Assembly (NCBI GenBank): GCA_963748925.1
Contig: CAVVKG010000008.1
Coordinates: 434,001 to 498,000 of the forward strand
Reading direction: 5' to 3'
Origin: Cryomorpha sp963748925
Lineage (GTDB): Bacteria > Bacteroidota > Bacteroidia > Flavobacteriales_D > Cryomorphaceae
Length of the DNA stretch: 64,000 nt
How positions within the stretch are numbered: the stretch's first letter is position 1; each line of letters opens with the position of its first letter. The notes under the pieces are model-generated. The model did not search any database and had not been told where the DNA came from. It saw nothing but the letters and a program-made list of their open reading frames with translations. This document shows positions 37,721 to 47,760 of this stretch, in pieces. Position numbers and translations under genes: made by a program.

Positions 37721-40700
37721 TTAAAAACCGGCTTGGAGACCAATAGAAATAATTCGGCTGGCGGGCCAATTTCCACCGTCAAACCCTATCGTATTAATGC
37801 CTCCCGGTATATCAGGGTCGAGACCGGTATATTCAGTAAATGTCAGCAAATTTTGGCCACTTACGAAAAATCGTATCGAGTCAAACTTAAACTTTGTAAG
37901 TACTGATTCGGGTAAGCTATAACCTATTTCTACATTTCTTAGCCTTACATATGACCCATTCTCTAGCCATCTATCGCTGGCAGCGAAATTGTTATCGGCT
38001 ATTGACGGATCAATTAGGGCTCCACTCGGATCGGCTTCAAGCCCTATTCGCGGATCATCGGTATCTGTATTGGTTGGTGTCCAGGGACTGATATCGCTGC
38101 GGAAATTAGTATTCTGGTAAGTGTCCAGAACTCTGCGTACATCGTTATAAATTTGATGGCCAAATACCCCTACCCATTGCATGCTAAAGCTAAACTGTTT
38201 GTAGGTGGCACTAAACTGCAATCCCGTTTGAAGTGTTGGCCACGGTGATCCTCTGAAAGTTCTGTCTTCATCGGTTATTTCTCCGTCGTCATTCTGATCT
38301 ACAAAGCGAATATCTCCTGGTTGTGCATTTGGCTGAATAAGTTGGCCCTCAGAGTTTACATGAGCGTTCACTTCCTCAACACTTTGAAATATCCCATCTG
38401 TTTCACGTAGGTACCATTCTGCAAGCGAGTTTCCAACTTGCGAGCGTGAATTACCAATCTGAATATAGTCTGAACCAATTCCCGTATCAGCAATCTTTAC
38501 AACCTCGTTCTGAATAGTGGTAATATTTCCATTAATTTCCCACTTAAAAGCTCTTTCAAACTGGCGGAAAGTTGCGCTAAACTCCAAACCACGGTTTCTA
38601 ATTGAAGCAGCATTTACGTCAGGATTACCACCTAAATTCCCTAGATAGAACGGAAGAGGGACAGGTACTAAGGCATCCTCAGAAAGGTTATTATACACCT
38701 CAAGTGTAAGGGTTAAACGGTCATTGAAAATGTTTGACGTCACCCCTAAATTGGTCATTTTCCGCGCTTCCCATCTCAAGTCGGGATTGAATAAATTGGC
38801 AAGGTAGGCGCCAGTATATACACTTTGATCAGATCCAAAGACAACACGAGGATTTATATTTAGAAAACCGGCATATTCAAATGGTCCGATTGAGTTAATT
38901 CCAAGTACTCCATAAGAACCATAGACCTGTAAATTTGTAATTTTCTCTGAATTAAAAAATGATTCATTACTAATTCTCCAGCCTGCAGCTACAGATGGGA
39001 AAAACCCAAAACGATTTTCCTCACCAAATCTTGAATCTCCATCTCTGCGTGCTGTAAGCGTTAAAAGATAACGGTCGTCATAAATATAGTTTGCACGACC
39101 CAAAAGACTTTTAATTAGGAATCGATTTTGCACACGTCCAAAAGCCACGTCCTCTCCATCGGCAGCGTCTATTTCTGTGAGGTAATTCCCATTAAATTCT
39201 TGCATTCCTGTGCGACCGGCAAAATTAGTTTGGTGATCAACATATTGTTGTGTGTATCCGAATACAGCATCCACATGGTGTTTTCCGAAATCCTTATTGA
39301 AATTTAAAGTATGCTCTAACAAAACACTGCTAAAGGTACCTCTGGCCTCACTAATTTGATTGGGAACCGGTGATTGATTAAACGCCCAGTTACCGTCCTT
39401 TCGAATGGTTTTCGTTCTATCGAAACTCGCCTCAAGTCCGGCATTGAATTTATATTGTAAGTAGTCTGTAAATTCAAATCCGGCATAGCCATTTCCTACA
39501 ATTTTGGCAAATGTGGATTTGTTTTGGTGCAAGTCATTAATGGCGATATAATTCCAGGCATATGTTGGCGCAGATGGTGTACCATAGCCCCAACCCCCCG
39601 GATTATTAGCGTCTGGATTTATGAGGTCGTCGTCCTGTACAGGAATAACGGGAAGCAACTGTGGCAGATCATAAAATGCATTTCCAGATGCAGGCGCCTC
39701 ATCAATTGTGCGTGTAAAAACAATATTCTCACCGAAAAAGAACCGTCCTTTCTTACCGGAAGTATTTATACGTAGGCTGGCACGCTCAAAGTCATTTCCA
39801 ATAAGAACACCTTCATTTTGAAACCAACTTAGGGCAACCAAGTAATTACTCGTTTTGCTACCACCAGAAACAGTCATATTATAATCTTGAATCTGACCTG
39901 TGCGATATCCCGCGTCCTGCCAGTCTGTATTGATTGAAGGGTCAAAATCAGAACCCACACTTGGCGGCGGAATTAGACCTGAATTTTCATATTGCTGACG
40001 TTGCAATGCTGCAAATTCCACATTATTCATCACATCCCAGGTTCGCGGCATTTGCTGTATCCCATATTTTGCAGAGATGGAAATTTTTGCCGGCCCTTCC
40101 TTTCCTTTTTTGGTCGTGATAATAACAACTCCATTTGCTGCTCGGGATCCGTAAATAGCTGCCGCAGATCCATCCTTCAATATTTGAATGGATTCAATGT
40201 CGTTTGGGTTCAAAGTGGAATTGGGATCGGCATACATTCCGTCAATAATATAAAGTGGGTTTTTATCCCGGAAACTTCCTATTCCGCGAATCTCAATATC
40301 ACCCATCTGGCCGGGTTTACCGCTGTTCTTTACCGTAACCCCTGGCGCAAGACCCTGTAATGACTCAACAACAGAATTCGTAGTGATGTTAGAGGCTTTT
40401 TTTGTGTCAATTACTGAAACCGAACCAGTTAAATCTTCTTTTTTTACGGTTTGATAACCAATTACAACATATTCATCCAGAGCCTTTACATCTTCCTCAA
40501 TCCGAATATTGATGGTGGTTCGGTCACCAATTATTACAGTTTGTGTGATGTATCCGATGAATGACACGATAAGTGTATCGGTATTCTCCGGTACTTCCAA
40601 TGAAAATTCCCCCTTGATGTCTGTTACTGTTCCGATGGCTGTGCCCTTTACAATTATATTTACCCCGGGAATAGAGACACCTTCTTGATTTACAACAGTT

Positions 40701-41185
40701 CCTGAAATTGTTTTGTCAACTAAAGCCTTATTTTCTGTTTCTGCTTTTTTATACTGGAAACGGGCAATAATGTCATTGTTGATTTGATTGAACGCAAGAG
40801 ATGTTTGGTTTGACAGTTCTGAAAGAATGTCAGCAATCGATTTCCCTTCAGAATCTATTGTTAGTCTAAGGTTTTTATTTATATCGTTGTCATCGTATGA
40901 GAATTGAAATTTTGTAATCTCCTCTATCTTGTTGAAGATTTCCAAAATACTCAGATTCTCTATAGATTCAGTTAGTAAAACATCATTAATGTTTTTGATA
41001 TCCTTACTCAATTCTACTTTTTTCTCAATAGGATCCACCTGAGCATACTCCGCGCCTTCCTGAGCAAGGGTATTCTTCGATATGAAACTGATGGCTATCA
41101 AAATCACAAATTTGAACATAAGCCATTTCACCGCTAAAATTTGCCGAGACACTTTGCTTTCTCTAAGTTTTTTATTGACTATCAT
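37721..41185 (-). CDS. susC: SusC/RagA-family TonB-dependent transporter with N-terminal STN domain
   Basis: A 1154-residue outer-membrane transporter for glycan oligomers. Parts in order: an N-terminal membrane-like signal region ending NTLAQ (about 42), a secretin/TonB N-terminal (STN) signalling domain (about 65-145), a carboxypeptidase-regulatory-like domain (about 155-235, with ISGTVVNQEGVSIPGVNIIVKG), a plug (about 240-370, including the RGIGSFRDKNPLYIIDG segment), and the beta-barrel to the C-terminal LQAGF. An STN domain plus an adjacent FecR/ECF pair is the classical surface-signalling set: substrate binding relays through FecR to the sigma factor to switch on this locus. Confidence 0.96.
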   Translation of the reverse strand: MIVNKKLRESKVSRQILAVKWLMFKFVILIAISFISKNTLAQEGAEYAQVDPIEKKVELSKDIKNINDVLLTESIENLSILEIFNKIEEITKFQFSYDDNDINKNLRLTIDSEGKSIADILSELSNQTSLAFNQINNDIIARFQYKKAETENKALVDKTISGTVVNQEGVSIPGVNIIVKGTAIGTVTDIKGEFSLEVPENTDTLIVSFIGYITQTVIIGDRTTINIRIEEDVKALDEYVVIGYQTVKKEDLTGSVSVIDTKKASNITTNSVVESLQGLAPGVTVKNSGKPGQMGDIEIRGIGSFRDKNPLYIIDGMYADPNSTLNPNDIESIQILKDGSAAAIYGSRAANGVVIITTKKGKEGPAKISISAKYGIQQMPRTWDVMNNVEFAALQRQQYENSGLIPPPSVGSDFDPSINTDWQDAGYRTGQIQDYNMTVSGGSKTSNYLVALSWFQNEGVLIGNDFERASLRINTSGKKGRFFFGENIVFTRTIDEAPASGNAFYDLPQLLPVIPVQDDDLINPDANNPGGWGYGTPSAPTYAWNYIAINDLHQNKSTFAKIVGNGYAGFEFTDYLQYKFNAGLEASFDRTKTIRKDGNWAFNQSPVPNQISEARGTFSSVLLEHTLNFNKDFGKHHVDAVFGYTQQYVDHQTNFAGRTGMQEFNGNYLTEIDAADGEDVAFGRVQNRFLIKSLLGRANYIYDDRYLLTLTARRDGDSRFGEENRFGFFPSVAAGWRISNESFFNSEKITNLQVYGSYGVLGINSIGPFEYAGFLNINPRVVFGSDQSVYTGAYLANLFNPDLRWEARKMTNLGVTSNIFNDRLTLTLEVYNNLSEDALVPVPLPFYLGNLGGNPDVNAASIRNRGLEFSATFRQFERAFKWEINGNITTIQNEVVKIADTGIGSDYIQIGNSRSQVGNSLAEWYLRETDGIFQSVEEVNAHVNSEGQLIQPNAQPGDIRFVDQNDDGEITDEDRTFRGSPWPTLQTGLQFSATYKQFSFSMQWVGVFGHQIYNDVRRVLDTYQNTNFRSDISPWTPTNTDTDDPRIGLEADPSGALIDPSIADNNFAASDRWLENGSYVRLRNVEIGYSLPESVLTKFKFDSIRFFVSGQNLLTFTEYTGLDPDIPGGINTIGFDGGNWPASRIISIGLQAGF

Positions 41186-41222
41186 AAAATGTATAAATTG
41201 GTTAATATGGTTTATTTTTGAT

Positions 41223-42308
41223 TCAGCGATTAAATGTGATGTCTACCTCATTATTTTCAATAGAGTAATCAAAACCTTCAGTCAACGCGATTTTTTTCAA
41301 AACCAAGTTGAGATTTTCATTGTCAAAATTCCCGTTGTAGCTCCAGGCGTGTTTAGAGCTGTTGGACGTTTTAATCTCTATACTATACATTCGTTCAAGT
41401 GTGCCTTTTACATTTTGAAAAGAGGCATCTTTAAATTTGATTACTCCTTCTTTCCAGCAAGTGGCCGATCCTGGTTCAAATAATGTTTTTGTCAATTTTT
41501 GGTTCTCTAAACGCACCACTTCTCCTGGAGCCAATATCACATCTTTCTCATTTGTGTTTAGCTCGATATGGTGTTCTACAAAAGCTTTACCGGTTAGCAG
41601 CGCAACATCTGTAAACCCATTTTCCTGGAAGTAGTTAATGTTAAATGATGTGCCAAGAGCTGTTGTAGAAATATCCCCGGAATAAACAGTAAAAGGACGA
41701 CAACTGTCTTTTGCAACTTCAAAATAAGCTTCGCCTTCAAGTTTTATTTCCCGGGAAGATGGTGTGAAATTTTCGAGATAACTAATCGAACTTCCGGCGC
41801 TTAACCATATCCGCGAACCATCTGTTAGGTTGATAAGGCTGTTCTGTCCCGGAGGAGAAACCTTGGTGGTGTAACGATTTATTTCCCGATTGGAAGTATC
41901 GTAGTTAAAGTCAAGAAAATAAGTAGAAGCAATGAGTATAGCTATGGTTGCGGCTGCAGAGTAAAACCAGATTTTACGCGAATGTTTTGATGAGTTTTTA
42001 GGAATATTGCTAGTTACAGTGTATGAATTTAGCTGGATTGTTTCTTTTTCCGGCTCTGCATCTTCCGTATGGATTGCTGCCTCAATATTGTCAATGATTG
42101 AATTAACCTCATCTGCAGAAAGTTGGTCTGTTTTAAATGGAGTGTTTTCTACTAAAAGCCTCGCCTGATTTACTAACGGTAGCTTCTCCGGATACATTAA
42201 CAACCATTCTGACCAAAATGCATTTATTTCACGATTAGGACGTAAAACCCATATTCGGAACTCTTGGTAAAGCGCAAGATCTTCAGCGGTGTAGTCCTTT
42301 AAATTCAT
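41223..42308 (-). CDS. FecR-family anti-sigma factor
   Basis: A 361-residue inner-membrane protein. The start at ATG 42308 is preferred over a GTG six codons upstream. It has a cytosolic N-terminal region (about 1-110), one transmembrane helix IWFYSAAATIAILIASTYF near 118, then a periplasmic FecR domain with SPPGQNSLINLTDGSRIWLSAGS, REIKLEGEAYFEVAKD and TALGTSFNINYF, and a C-terminal STN-like DUF4974 domain (about 295-360). It should hold the ECF sigma factor and receive the signal from the STN domain of SusC, 37 bp downstream. Confidence 0.93.
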   Translation of the reverse strand: MNLKDYTAEDLALYQEFRIWVLRPNREINAFWSEWLLMYPEKLPLVNQARLLVENTPFKTDQLSADEVNSIIDNIEAAIHTEDAEPEKETIQLNSYTVTSNIPKNSSKHSRKIWFYSAAATIAILIASTYFLDFNYDTSNREINRYTTKVSPPGQNSLINLTDGSRIWLSAGSSISYLENFTPSSREIKLEGEAYFEVAKDSCRPFTVYSGDISTTALGTSFNINYFQENGFTDVALLTGKAFVEHHIELNTNEKDVILAPGEVVRLENQKLTKTLFEPGSATCWKEGVIKFKDASFQNVKGTLERMYSIEIKTSNSSKHAWSYNGNFDNENLNLVLKKIALTEGFDYSIENNEVDITFNR

Positions 42309-42609
42309 GAATGGTGTATGATTCACACCTAAAGGGCATGTTTGTGATAAATCTATCCCTTCAAAACGAAGTTTTTTTTTGAAAATATGTTAAGGTGCTG
42401 AAATTCAGGGAGAATAAATTACATCTGATTCCGCTTTAAATTACTTTCTGGTGGTTGTTGCCAGTAAAATTGAATGAAAATAGATGTATTCCTCTGGGAG
42501 AAATGAATGGTTAACGGCTAAGTCTTGAATAAGTCAAGGCAACACCAGTCATTTCGTTATGAAAATTGAGAGTTGGAAATGATTGCATTTAGTGCTGATG
42601 ATGTTAGCA
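42309..42609. other. Gap between the ECF sigma and FecR genes
   Basis: About 300 bp with no ORF of note and no clear TAnnTTTG on the minus strand. A single TTAACGGCTAAGT near 42511 resembles half of the 58/60-kb operator but lacks the second heptamer. A separate ECF-dependent promoter for FecR-SusCD is plausible here but not recognised. Confidence 0.4.
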
Positions 42610-43197
42610 CTAAAGCTTTTCGGATTTTAGAGACTTTCTTAAAGCCGAAAAGGCTTTCCAGGCCAGAGTATAGACAGATTTGACATTGATCGCCATTAAT
42701 TGGGAAACTTGCTCGTAGCTGTAATTCTCAAAAAACAGGAGATTGAGAACTTCTTGCTGACGCAAGGAAATTTTCCCCAATGCTTTCTTAAGAATAGCCT
42801 TTCGGTGAGCGGATATTTCGGCCGATATAAAAACGTTTTCAGGCGACATTACTACGATTTCACCTTTATAATTCTGAATATATTTCTCGGTATCCAGACG
42901 TTGTTTTTTGACTTCACGAATCAGCCTTCTTCTTAAGACTTTAAAAAGGTAGTAACGAATATTATCCGTACTCGAAAGGTTCTTTCGGGACTTCCATAAA
43001 TCAATGAAAAGCTCTTGAATACTGTCTCTTACAAGAGTTCGGTCGTCTATCACCTTCATCCCGTAATTAAATAAAATATCGATGTGATTGATGTAAATAA
43101 AAGAGAATACCTCTTTGTCGCCCTCACGAAAAGCCAGCCAAATTTGCTCATCCTTGAGATGGGTAAAGTCGTTTAAATTTGATGCATGTTCACCCAT
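42610..43197 (-). CDS. ECF RNA polymerase sigma factor
   Basis: A 195-residue ECF sigma-70 factor. Region 2 spans about 25-95 (FSFIYINHIDILFNYGMKVI, then DSIQELFIDLWKSRKNLS), the linker is about 96-130, and region 4 about 130-190 (LGKISLRQQEVLNLLFFENYSYEQVSQLMAINVKSVY). There is no fused anti-sigma. It leads the locus and is paired with the FecR gene downstream; it likely activates the susC promoter and possibly its own. Confidence 0.95.
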   Translation of the reverse strand: MGEHASNLNDFTHLKDEQIWLAFREGDKEVFSFIYINHIDILFNYGMKVIDDRTLVRDSIQELFIDLWKSRKNLSSTDNIRYYLFKVLRRRLIREVKKQRLDTEKYIQNYKGEIVVMSPENVFISAEISAHRKAILKKALGKISLRQQEVLNLLFFENYSYEQVSQLMAINVKSVYTLAWKAFSALRKSLKSEKL

Positions 43198-43792
43198 TCT
43201 GATTTGGCTATTCAGGTTTTACCGCAAGTTAAACTTATTGTTTCTTTAAGATCAATTATGATGGTGTTAAAAGTACACGGTAACTAGGTATATTTCCAAA
43301 TTTAGGCGCTATATTTTATAGAAAAGAGTTCTTATTCGGTGTTTCGTATTATTTTTCGTGTTCGTTATTGTGCTTAGGTACAAATAGATAGAGGTTTTTT
43401 ATTTAGGACATTAAAATGTGAGATATTGCGGTTTAAATTCTTTTAAGGTCATCGTGGCTACTTGATGATAGTTGATAGTCTGATAGCTATTTTGTGTTCA
43501 AAGCGGAACTTCAACTTAAAATTATCGAAAATTAATGTTGACAATTTCGTTAAGGGGTTCAAGAATATCATTTTGATCGTTAAGGGTTGATTTAATCGGC
43601 AATTCAGACATTCACAAATTCATTCAGATCCCCAGTTTAATGGAAGCTATTTTGGTCTTCGCGAAAGAAATCTTTATGAATATTGTTGTCAGAGCTTTTT
43701 TTATTCCGATAATTGTCTTTCAAAAGGAGCCGAATTTTACTTTGTTTTCTTTATTTATAATCTAACTTTTTCCCACCTATTAAAGCGCATCT
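43198..43792. other. Divergent regulatory region between the ECF sigma and symporter genes
   Basis: A 595-bp AT-rich non-coding region containing the promoters of the polysaccharide locus (leftwards) and of the sugar-uptake operon (rightwards). Near-consensus -7 elements (CTATTTTG near 43489 and 43650) are visible on the plus strand but none is exact. No palindromic operator stands out, and no RNA gene was recognised. Confidence 0.45.
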
Positions 43793-45361
43793 ATGAATTT
43801 TTCTACTCTGGATTTTGTCATATTTTTTGGCTATTGCATTTTTATTGTTGCTTTTGGATTATGGATCTCTCGAGATAAAAAGGGACATAAAAAGGATGCG
43901 AACGATTATTTTCTAGCTGGAAATACATTGCCCTGGTGGGCAATAGGCGCTTCTTTGATTGCTGCTAATATTTCCGCCGAACAATTTATTGGAATGTCAG
44001 GTTCCGGCTACGCTGTGGGGCTGGCCATTGCCAGCTACGAATGGATGGCTGCTCTTACACTTATCGTAGTTGCCAAATTTTTTCTTCCCATTTTTATCGA
44101 GAAGAAAATTTTTACCCTTCCTCAGTTTCTTGAAATTCGTTATGATAGCAGAATCAGAACGATACTCGCCGTATTCTGGGTATTGCTTTACACATTTGTA
44201 AACCTTACAACGGTTTTGTACCTCTCTTCCCTGGCCTTGAGTGTCGTTTTGGGAATCAGCATTACGCAGTCCATCATAGGTCTGGCTGTGGTTGCTGTGG
44301 CATATTCCCTTTATGGCGGGTTAAAAGCCGTAGCCTGGACGGATGTAGTGCAAGTTATATTTCTCGTTTTTGGAGGCTTAGTTACTACCTATTTAGCGCT
44401 AAATGCAGTAAGCGACGGGAATGGAGTTTTAGAGGGATTAAAATTGCTGTATAGAGAGGCTCCTGACAAATTTGATATGATTCTTTCTAAAGACAACCCA
44501 TATTACAAAGATTTGCCCGGATTGAGTGTATTGGTGGGAGGAATGTGGATTGCTAATTTGAGCTATTGGGGTTGTAACCAATACATTATTCAAAGGGCGC
44601 TTGCAGCTAAAAATGTCAGAGAAGCTCAGAAAGGTTTGGCTTTCGCCGGATATTTAAAACTATTAATTCCACTTATAGTTGTTATTCCCGGAATCGCGGC
44701 ATTCGTAATGCAAGCAGATATTGCACGACCAGATGAAGCATATCCATGGCTCTTAGGAAATTTGGTTCCGGCTGGGGTAAGAGGTTTGGCTTTCGCAGCG
44801 TTAATTGCTGCGGCACTCTCCTCTCTAAGTTCGATGATGAACAGTACCGCCACAATTTTTACGATGGATATTTACAAGCCATTTTTTGGCCAAAAAGCTT
44901 CTGAGACTAAATTAGTAAATGTAGGGCGTCTCGTAGGACTCCTATCTGTGGTTATTGCAGTTGTTGTAGCCCAACCCCTCCTTGGAGGTGAGGAGCAAAT
45001 CTTTCAATTTATCCAAAAATACACCGGGTACGTAAGTCCGGGTATTGTGGTGTTATTTCTTTTTGGACTTTTTTGGAAAAGAACGACCGGTACCGCCGCA
45101 CTTTGGTCAGCCATTGCATCTGTTCCTCTGAGTATATTAGTAGATATCGTTTTTAGTGAAATGCCATTCCTTAATCAAATGGGTGTCGTATTTCTCTTAT
45201 TATCAGCATTAATAATATCCTTATCACTTTACGAAAGCAAAACAGCATCACCACGAGCTATCGTGTTTGGTACCGATTTGTTTAAAACCGGTCCGGTATT
45301 CAATATAGCCTCTATGGGAATTGTATTAGTTTTGGGACTTCTATACACCTTTTTCTGGTAA
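43793..45361 (+). CDS. Sodium:sugar symporter (SSS family, SGLT-like)
   Basis: A 522-residue inner-membrane transporter with about 14 transmembrane segments. The SSS signature runs from ANDYFLAGNTLPWWAIGASL through AANISAEQFIGMSGSGYAVG near 45-85, and WIANLSYWGCNQYIIQRALAAK lies near 255. It most resembles the Vibrio-type Na+/galactose symporters. It is the first gene of a three-gene operon with galK (10 bp gap) and galT, so galactose or a related monosaccharide released by the divergent polysaccharide locus is the likely cargo. Confidence 0.93.
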   Translation: MNFSTLDFVIFFGYCIFIVAFGLWISRDKKGHKKDANDYFLAGNTLPWWAIGASLIAANISAEQFIGMSGSGYAVGLAIASYEWMAALTLIVVAKFFLPIFIEKKIFTLPQFLEIRYDSRIRTILAVFWVLLYTFVNLTTVLYLSSLALSVVLGISITQSIIGLAVVAVAYSLYGGLKAVAWTDVVQVIFLVFGGLVTTYLALNAVSDGNGVLEGLKLLYREAPDKFDMILSKDNPYYKDLPGLSVLVGGMWIANLSYWGCNQYIIQRALAAKNVREAQKGLAFAGYLKLLIPLIVVIPGIAAFVMQADIARPDEAYPWLLGNLVPAGVRGLAFAALIAAALSSLSSMMNSTATIFTMDIYKPFFGQKASETKLVNVGRLVGLLSVVIAVVVAQPLLGGEEQIFQFIQKYTGYVSPGIVVLFLFGLFWKRTTGTAALWSAIASVPLSILVDIVFSEMPFLNQMGVVFLLLSALIISLSLYESKTASPRAIVFGTDLFKTGPVFNIASMGIVLVLGLLYTFFW

Positions 45362-45371
45362 TTTATTTTCT

Positions 45372-46526
45372 ATGGACGTCAATTACATCCGGTCTGAATT
45401 CAGTGACCGATATCATACGAAACCAATTATTGTTCAGGCCCCAGGTCGCATTAACCTGATAGGGGAGCATACAGATTTCAACGATGGATTTGTTATGCCT
45501 GCAGCTATCGACAAGCAATTGATTTTCGGAATATCCAAGTCGGGGAATTCTACTTGCAAATTAGTTGCTCTTGAATATTCGTCAGAGACGGTTTTCCAGT
45601 TGGATAATTACGTATTGGGCGAAGGTGCTAATTGGGAGAAGTATTTTAGAGCTGCCCTGACCGAACTTGCTCATAGAAATATTCATCTTTCGGAAGGTTT
45701 CAATCTTGTTTTCGGTGGCAATATTCCAATTGGTGCCGGACTTTCATCTTCAGCGGCTCTCTGCTGCGGATTTATTTTTGCCCTCAATGAATTATTTGAT
45801 TTTCAAATTTCGAGGAAAGAAATTGCACTTATCGCACAAGCTACAGAGCATCGAATTGGCCTCAATTGCGGCATTATGGACCAATATGCTGTAATGTTTG
45901 GAGAGAAAGATAGTTTTATGTGTCTCGATTGTCGTAGCCTGGAATTTGAAACGTACTCTACCGATCTAGGTAACTATGATATGGTTCTGATAAATTCAAA
46001 GTACGAACATGAATTGATTGGTTCGGCATATAACGATCGTCGAAAATCATGCGAAGAAGCGGTATCAGTGATTAGTAAAAAAACTGATAATATTAAAAAT
46101 CTTCGTGATGTGGATTTAGAAACCCTTCTCCATTTTAAGAATGAAATGAATGCGGACACATTTCGTCGCGCGAAACATGTTGTTGAGGAGAATGCCCGGG
46201 TGATGGAAGCAAAGAAAGCCCTTCAGGAAAATGATATGATAAAATTGGGCAACCTGCTATATCAAACGCATCAAGGTCTTAGCGAAGATTATGAAGTGAG
46301 TACGAAAGAGCTGGACTTTTTAGTCTCGCTCACAAAATCACGACCCGAAATATTGGGAGCACGCTTGATGGGGGGAGGTTTTGGAGGCTGTACCATTAAT
46401 ATTGTTGAAAAAGGAAAAAGTGCAGAAGCTATTGGAGAGATCACTGCAGCTTATAAACTCGAAACCGGTATTGATGCCGAAGTTTACTTTGTGAAAGTGA
46501 ATAATGGTGTTAACCGCATTGAATAA
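45372..46526 (+). CDS. galK: Galactokinase
   Basis: A 384-residue GHMP kinase that phosphorylates alpha-D-galactose at C1, the first Leloir step. The galactokinase signature GRINLIGEHTDFNDGFVMP is at 25-43, the phosphate-binding loop PIGAGLSSSAAL at 119-130, the catalytic base Asp in LNCGIMDQYAVMFG near 170, and the third motif GARLMGGGFGGCTINIV near 335. Normal length. It sits between the symporter and galT. Confidence 0.97.
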   Translation: MDVNYIRSEFSDRYHTKPIIVQAPGRINLIGEHTDFNDGFVMPAAIDKQLIFGISKSGNSTCKLVALEYSSETVFQLDNYVLGEGANWEKYFRAALTELAHRNIHLSEGFNLVFGGNIPIGAGLSSSAALCCGFIFALNELFDFQISRKEIALIAQATEHRIGLNCGIMDQYAVMFGEKDSFMCLDCRSLEFETYSTDLGNYDMVLINSKYEHELIGSAYNDRRKSCEEAVSVISKKTDNIKNLRDVDLETLLHFKNEMNADTFRRAKHVVEENARVMEAKKALQENDMIKLGNLLYQTHQGLSEDYEVSTKELDFLVSLTKSRPEILGARLMGGGFGGCTINIVEKGKSAEAIGEITAAYKLETGIDAEVYFVKVNNGVNRIE

Positions 46527-46551
46527 AGCAACATAAAATTACTTAGACAGA

Positions 46552-47601
46552 ATGGATTTAAAGGATTTGAATACAGAACCTCATAGAAGGAGGAATATTT
46601 TGACAAACGAATGGGTTCTCGTTTCTCCCCACCGCGCTAACCGTCCTTGGCAAGGACAGGTAGAAGATGTGGTGAGCCTGCCTGATACTGAATATGATCC
46701 TACCTGCTATCTCTGTCCGGGCAATACGCGCGCCGGTGGTCATCAAAACGAAAATTATGAGCATACTTTTGTTTTTACTAATGACTTTGCTGCCTTAAAA
46801 CAAAACTTGTCTGTAGATGGAAATTTCTCTGATGGTCTTTTACAATCCCATTCAGAAAAGGGTGTTTGCAAAGTCATTTGTTTTTCTCCCAACCACAGCT
46901 TAACGCTCCCTATAATGGATTTGGTAGACATTGAAAGGGTAGTGCGCGTTTGGAAAAGAGAGTACAATGAATTGGGTCAGATACCGGAGGTAAACTATGT
47001 TCAGATTTTCGAAAACAAAGGTGAATCGATGGGGTGCAGCAATCCTCACCCTCACGGGCAAATTTGGTGCAGCCGAGATATACCTGACGAGCCGGCTAAG
47101 GAGCAGGCTAATCAATTGGCATATTACCAAAAGGAGAAGCGCAGCCTTCTGGGAGATTACATTCAGCAAGAATTGAAAATTGGAGAAAGGGTTTTGTTGG
47201 AGAATGAACATTTTGTAGCTCTCGTGCCATTCTGGGCCGTATGGCCTTATGAAACGATGATTGTGAGCAAACAACATCTTCAACATATCGGTCAATTTGA
47301 TGATTCGCATGTTTCTGCTTTGGCAGAGATTCTAAAGCGACTCACTATCAAATACGACAATTTATTTTCAGTCTCTTTTCCATATTCTGCTGGTATTCAC
47401 CAGGCACCAACTGATGGCAAGGATCATCCTGAATGGCATTTCCACATGCATTTTTATCCGCCCTTACTGCGTTCTGCAACAGTTAAGAAATTTATGGTTG
47501 GCTACGAAATGCTCGGAAATCCACAGCGTGATATCACAGCTGAGTCAAGTGCGGAAACATTAAAGAACCTTTCAGAAATCCACTACTCTAAAAATAAGTA
47601 G
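46552..47601 (+). CDS. galT: UDP-glucose--hexose-1-phosphate uridylyltransferase
   Basis: A 349-residue GalT that exchanges galactose-1-P with UDP-glucose, the second Leloir step. The zinc site C52xxC55 is in CYLCPG, and the active-site HPHGQ at 166-170 carries the nucleophilic H168. The C-terminal repeat half has HWEFH-like EWHFHMHFYPPLLRS near 300. Normal length. It follows galK by 25 bp. No galE is in the window, so the UDP-galactose epimerase must be elsewhere. Confidence 0.97.
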   Translation: MDLKDLNTEPHRRRNILTNEWVLVSPHRANRPWQGQVEDVVSLPDTEYDPTCYLCPGNTRAGGHQNENYEHTFVFTNDFAALKQNLSVDGNFSDGLLQSHSEKGVCKVICFSPNHSLTLPIMDLVDIERVVRVWKREYNELGQIPEVNYVQIFENKGESMGCSNPHPHGQIWCSRDIPDEPAKEQANQLAYYQKEKRSLLGDYIQQELKIGERVLLENEHFVALVPFWAVWPYETMIVSKQHLQHIGQFDDSHVSALAEILKRLTIKYDNLFSVSFPYSAGIHQAPTDGKDHPEWHFHMHFYPPLLRSATVKKFMVGYEMLGNPQRDITAESSAETLKNLSEIHYSKNK

Positions 47602-47760
47602 ATTTCTGCTTTACAGTATTCCCGCGGCTAGAAGCAATAGGGCGTTTGGTAAGGCATTGCGAGTCTACCTTCATTTACGTTTTGATTAACAAAGTATGTT
47701 CAATATCTCCAGGGAAATTCAACATTAAAAAACACACCGTTCAGACCTGATCAAACAGAA

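Noticed and set aside
42511..42523. TTAACGGCTAAGT, resembling the 58/60-kb operator
   Set aside because: Only one heptamer, with a mismatch; the second half-site at 11 bp is missing, and the orientation does not fit the flanking genes.
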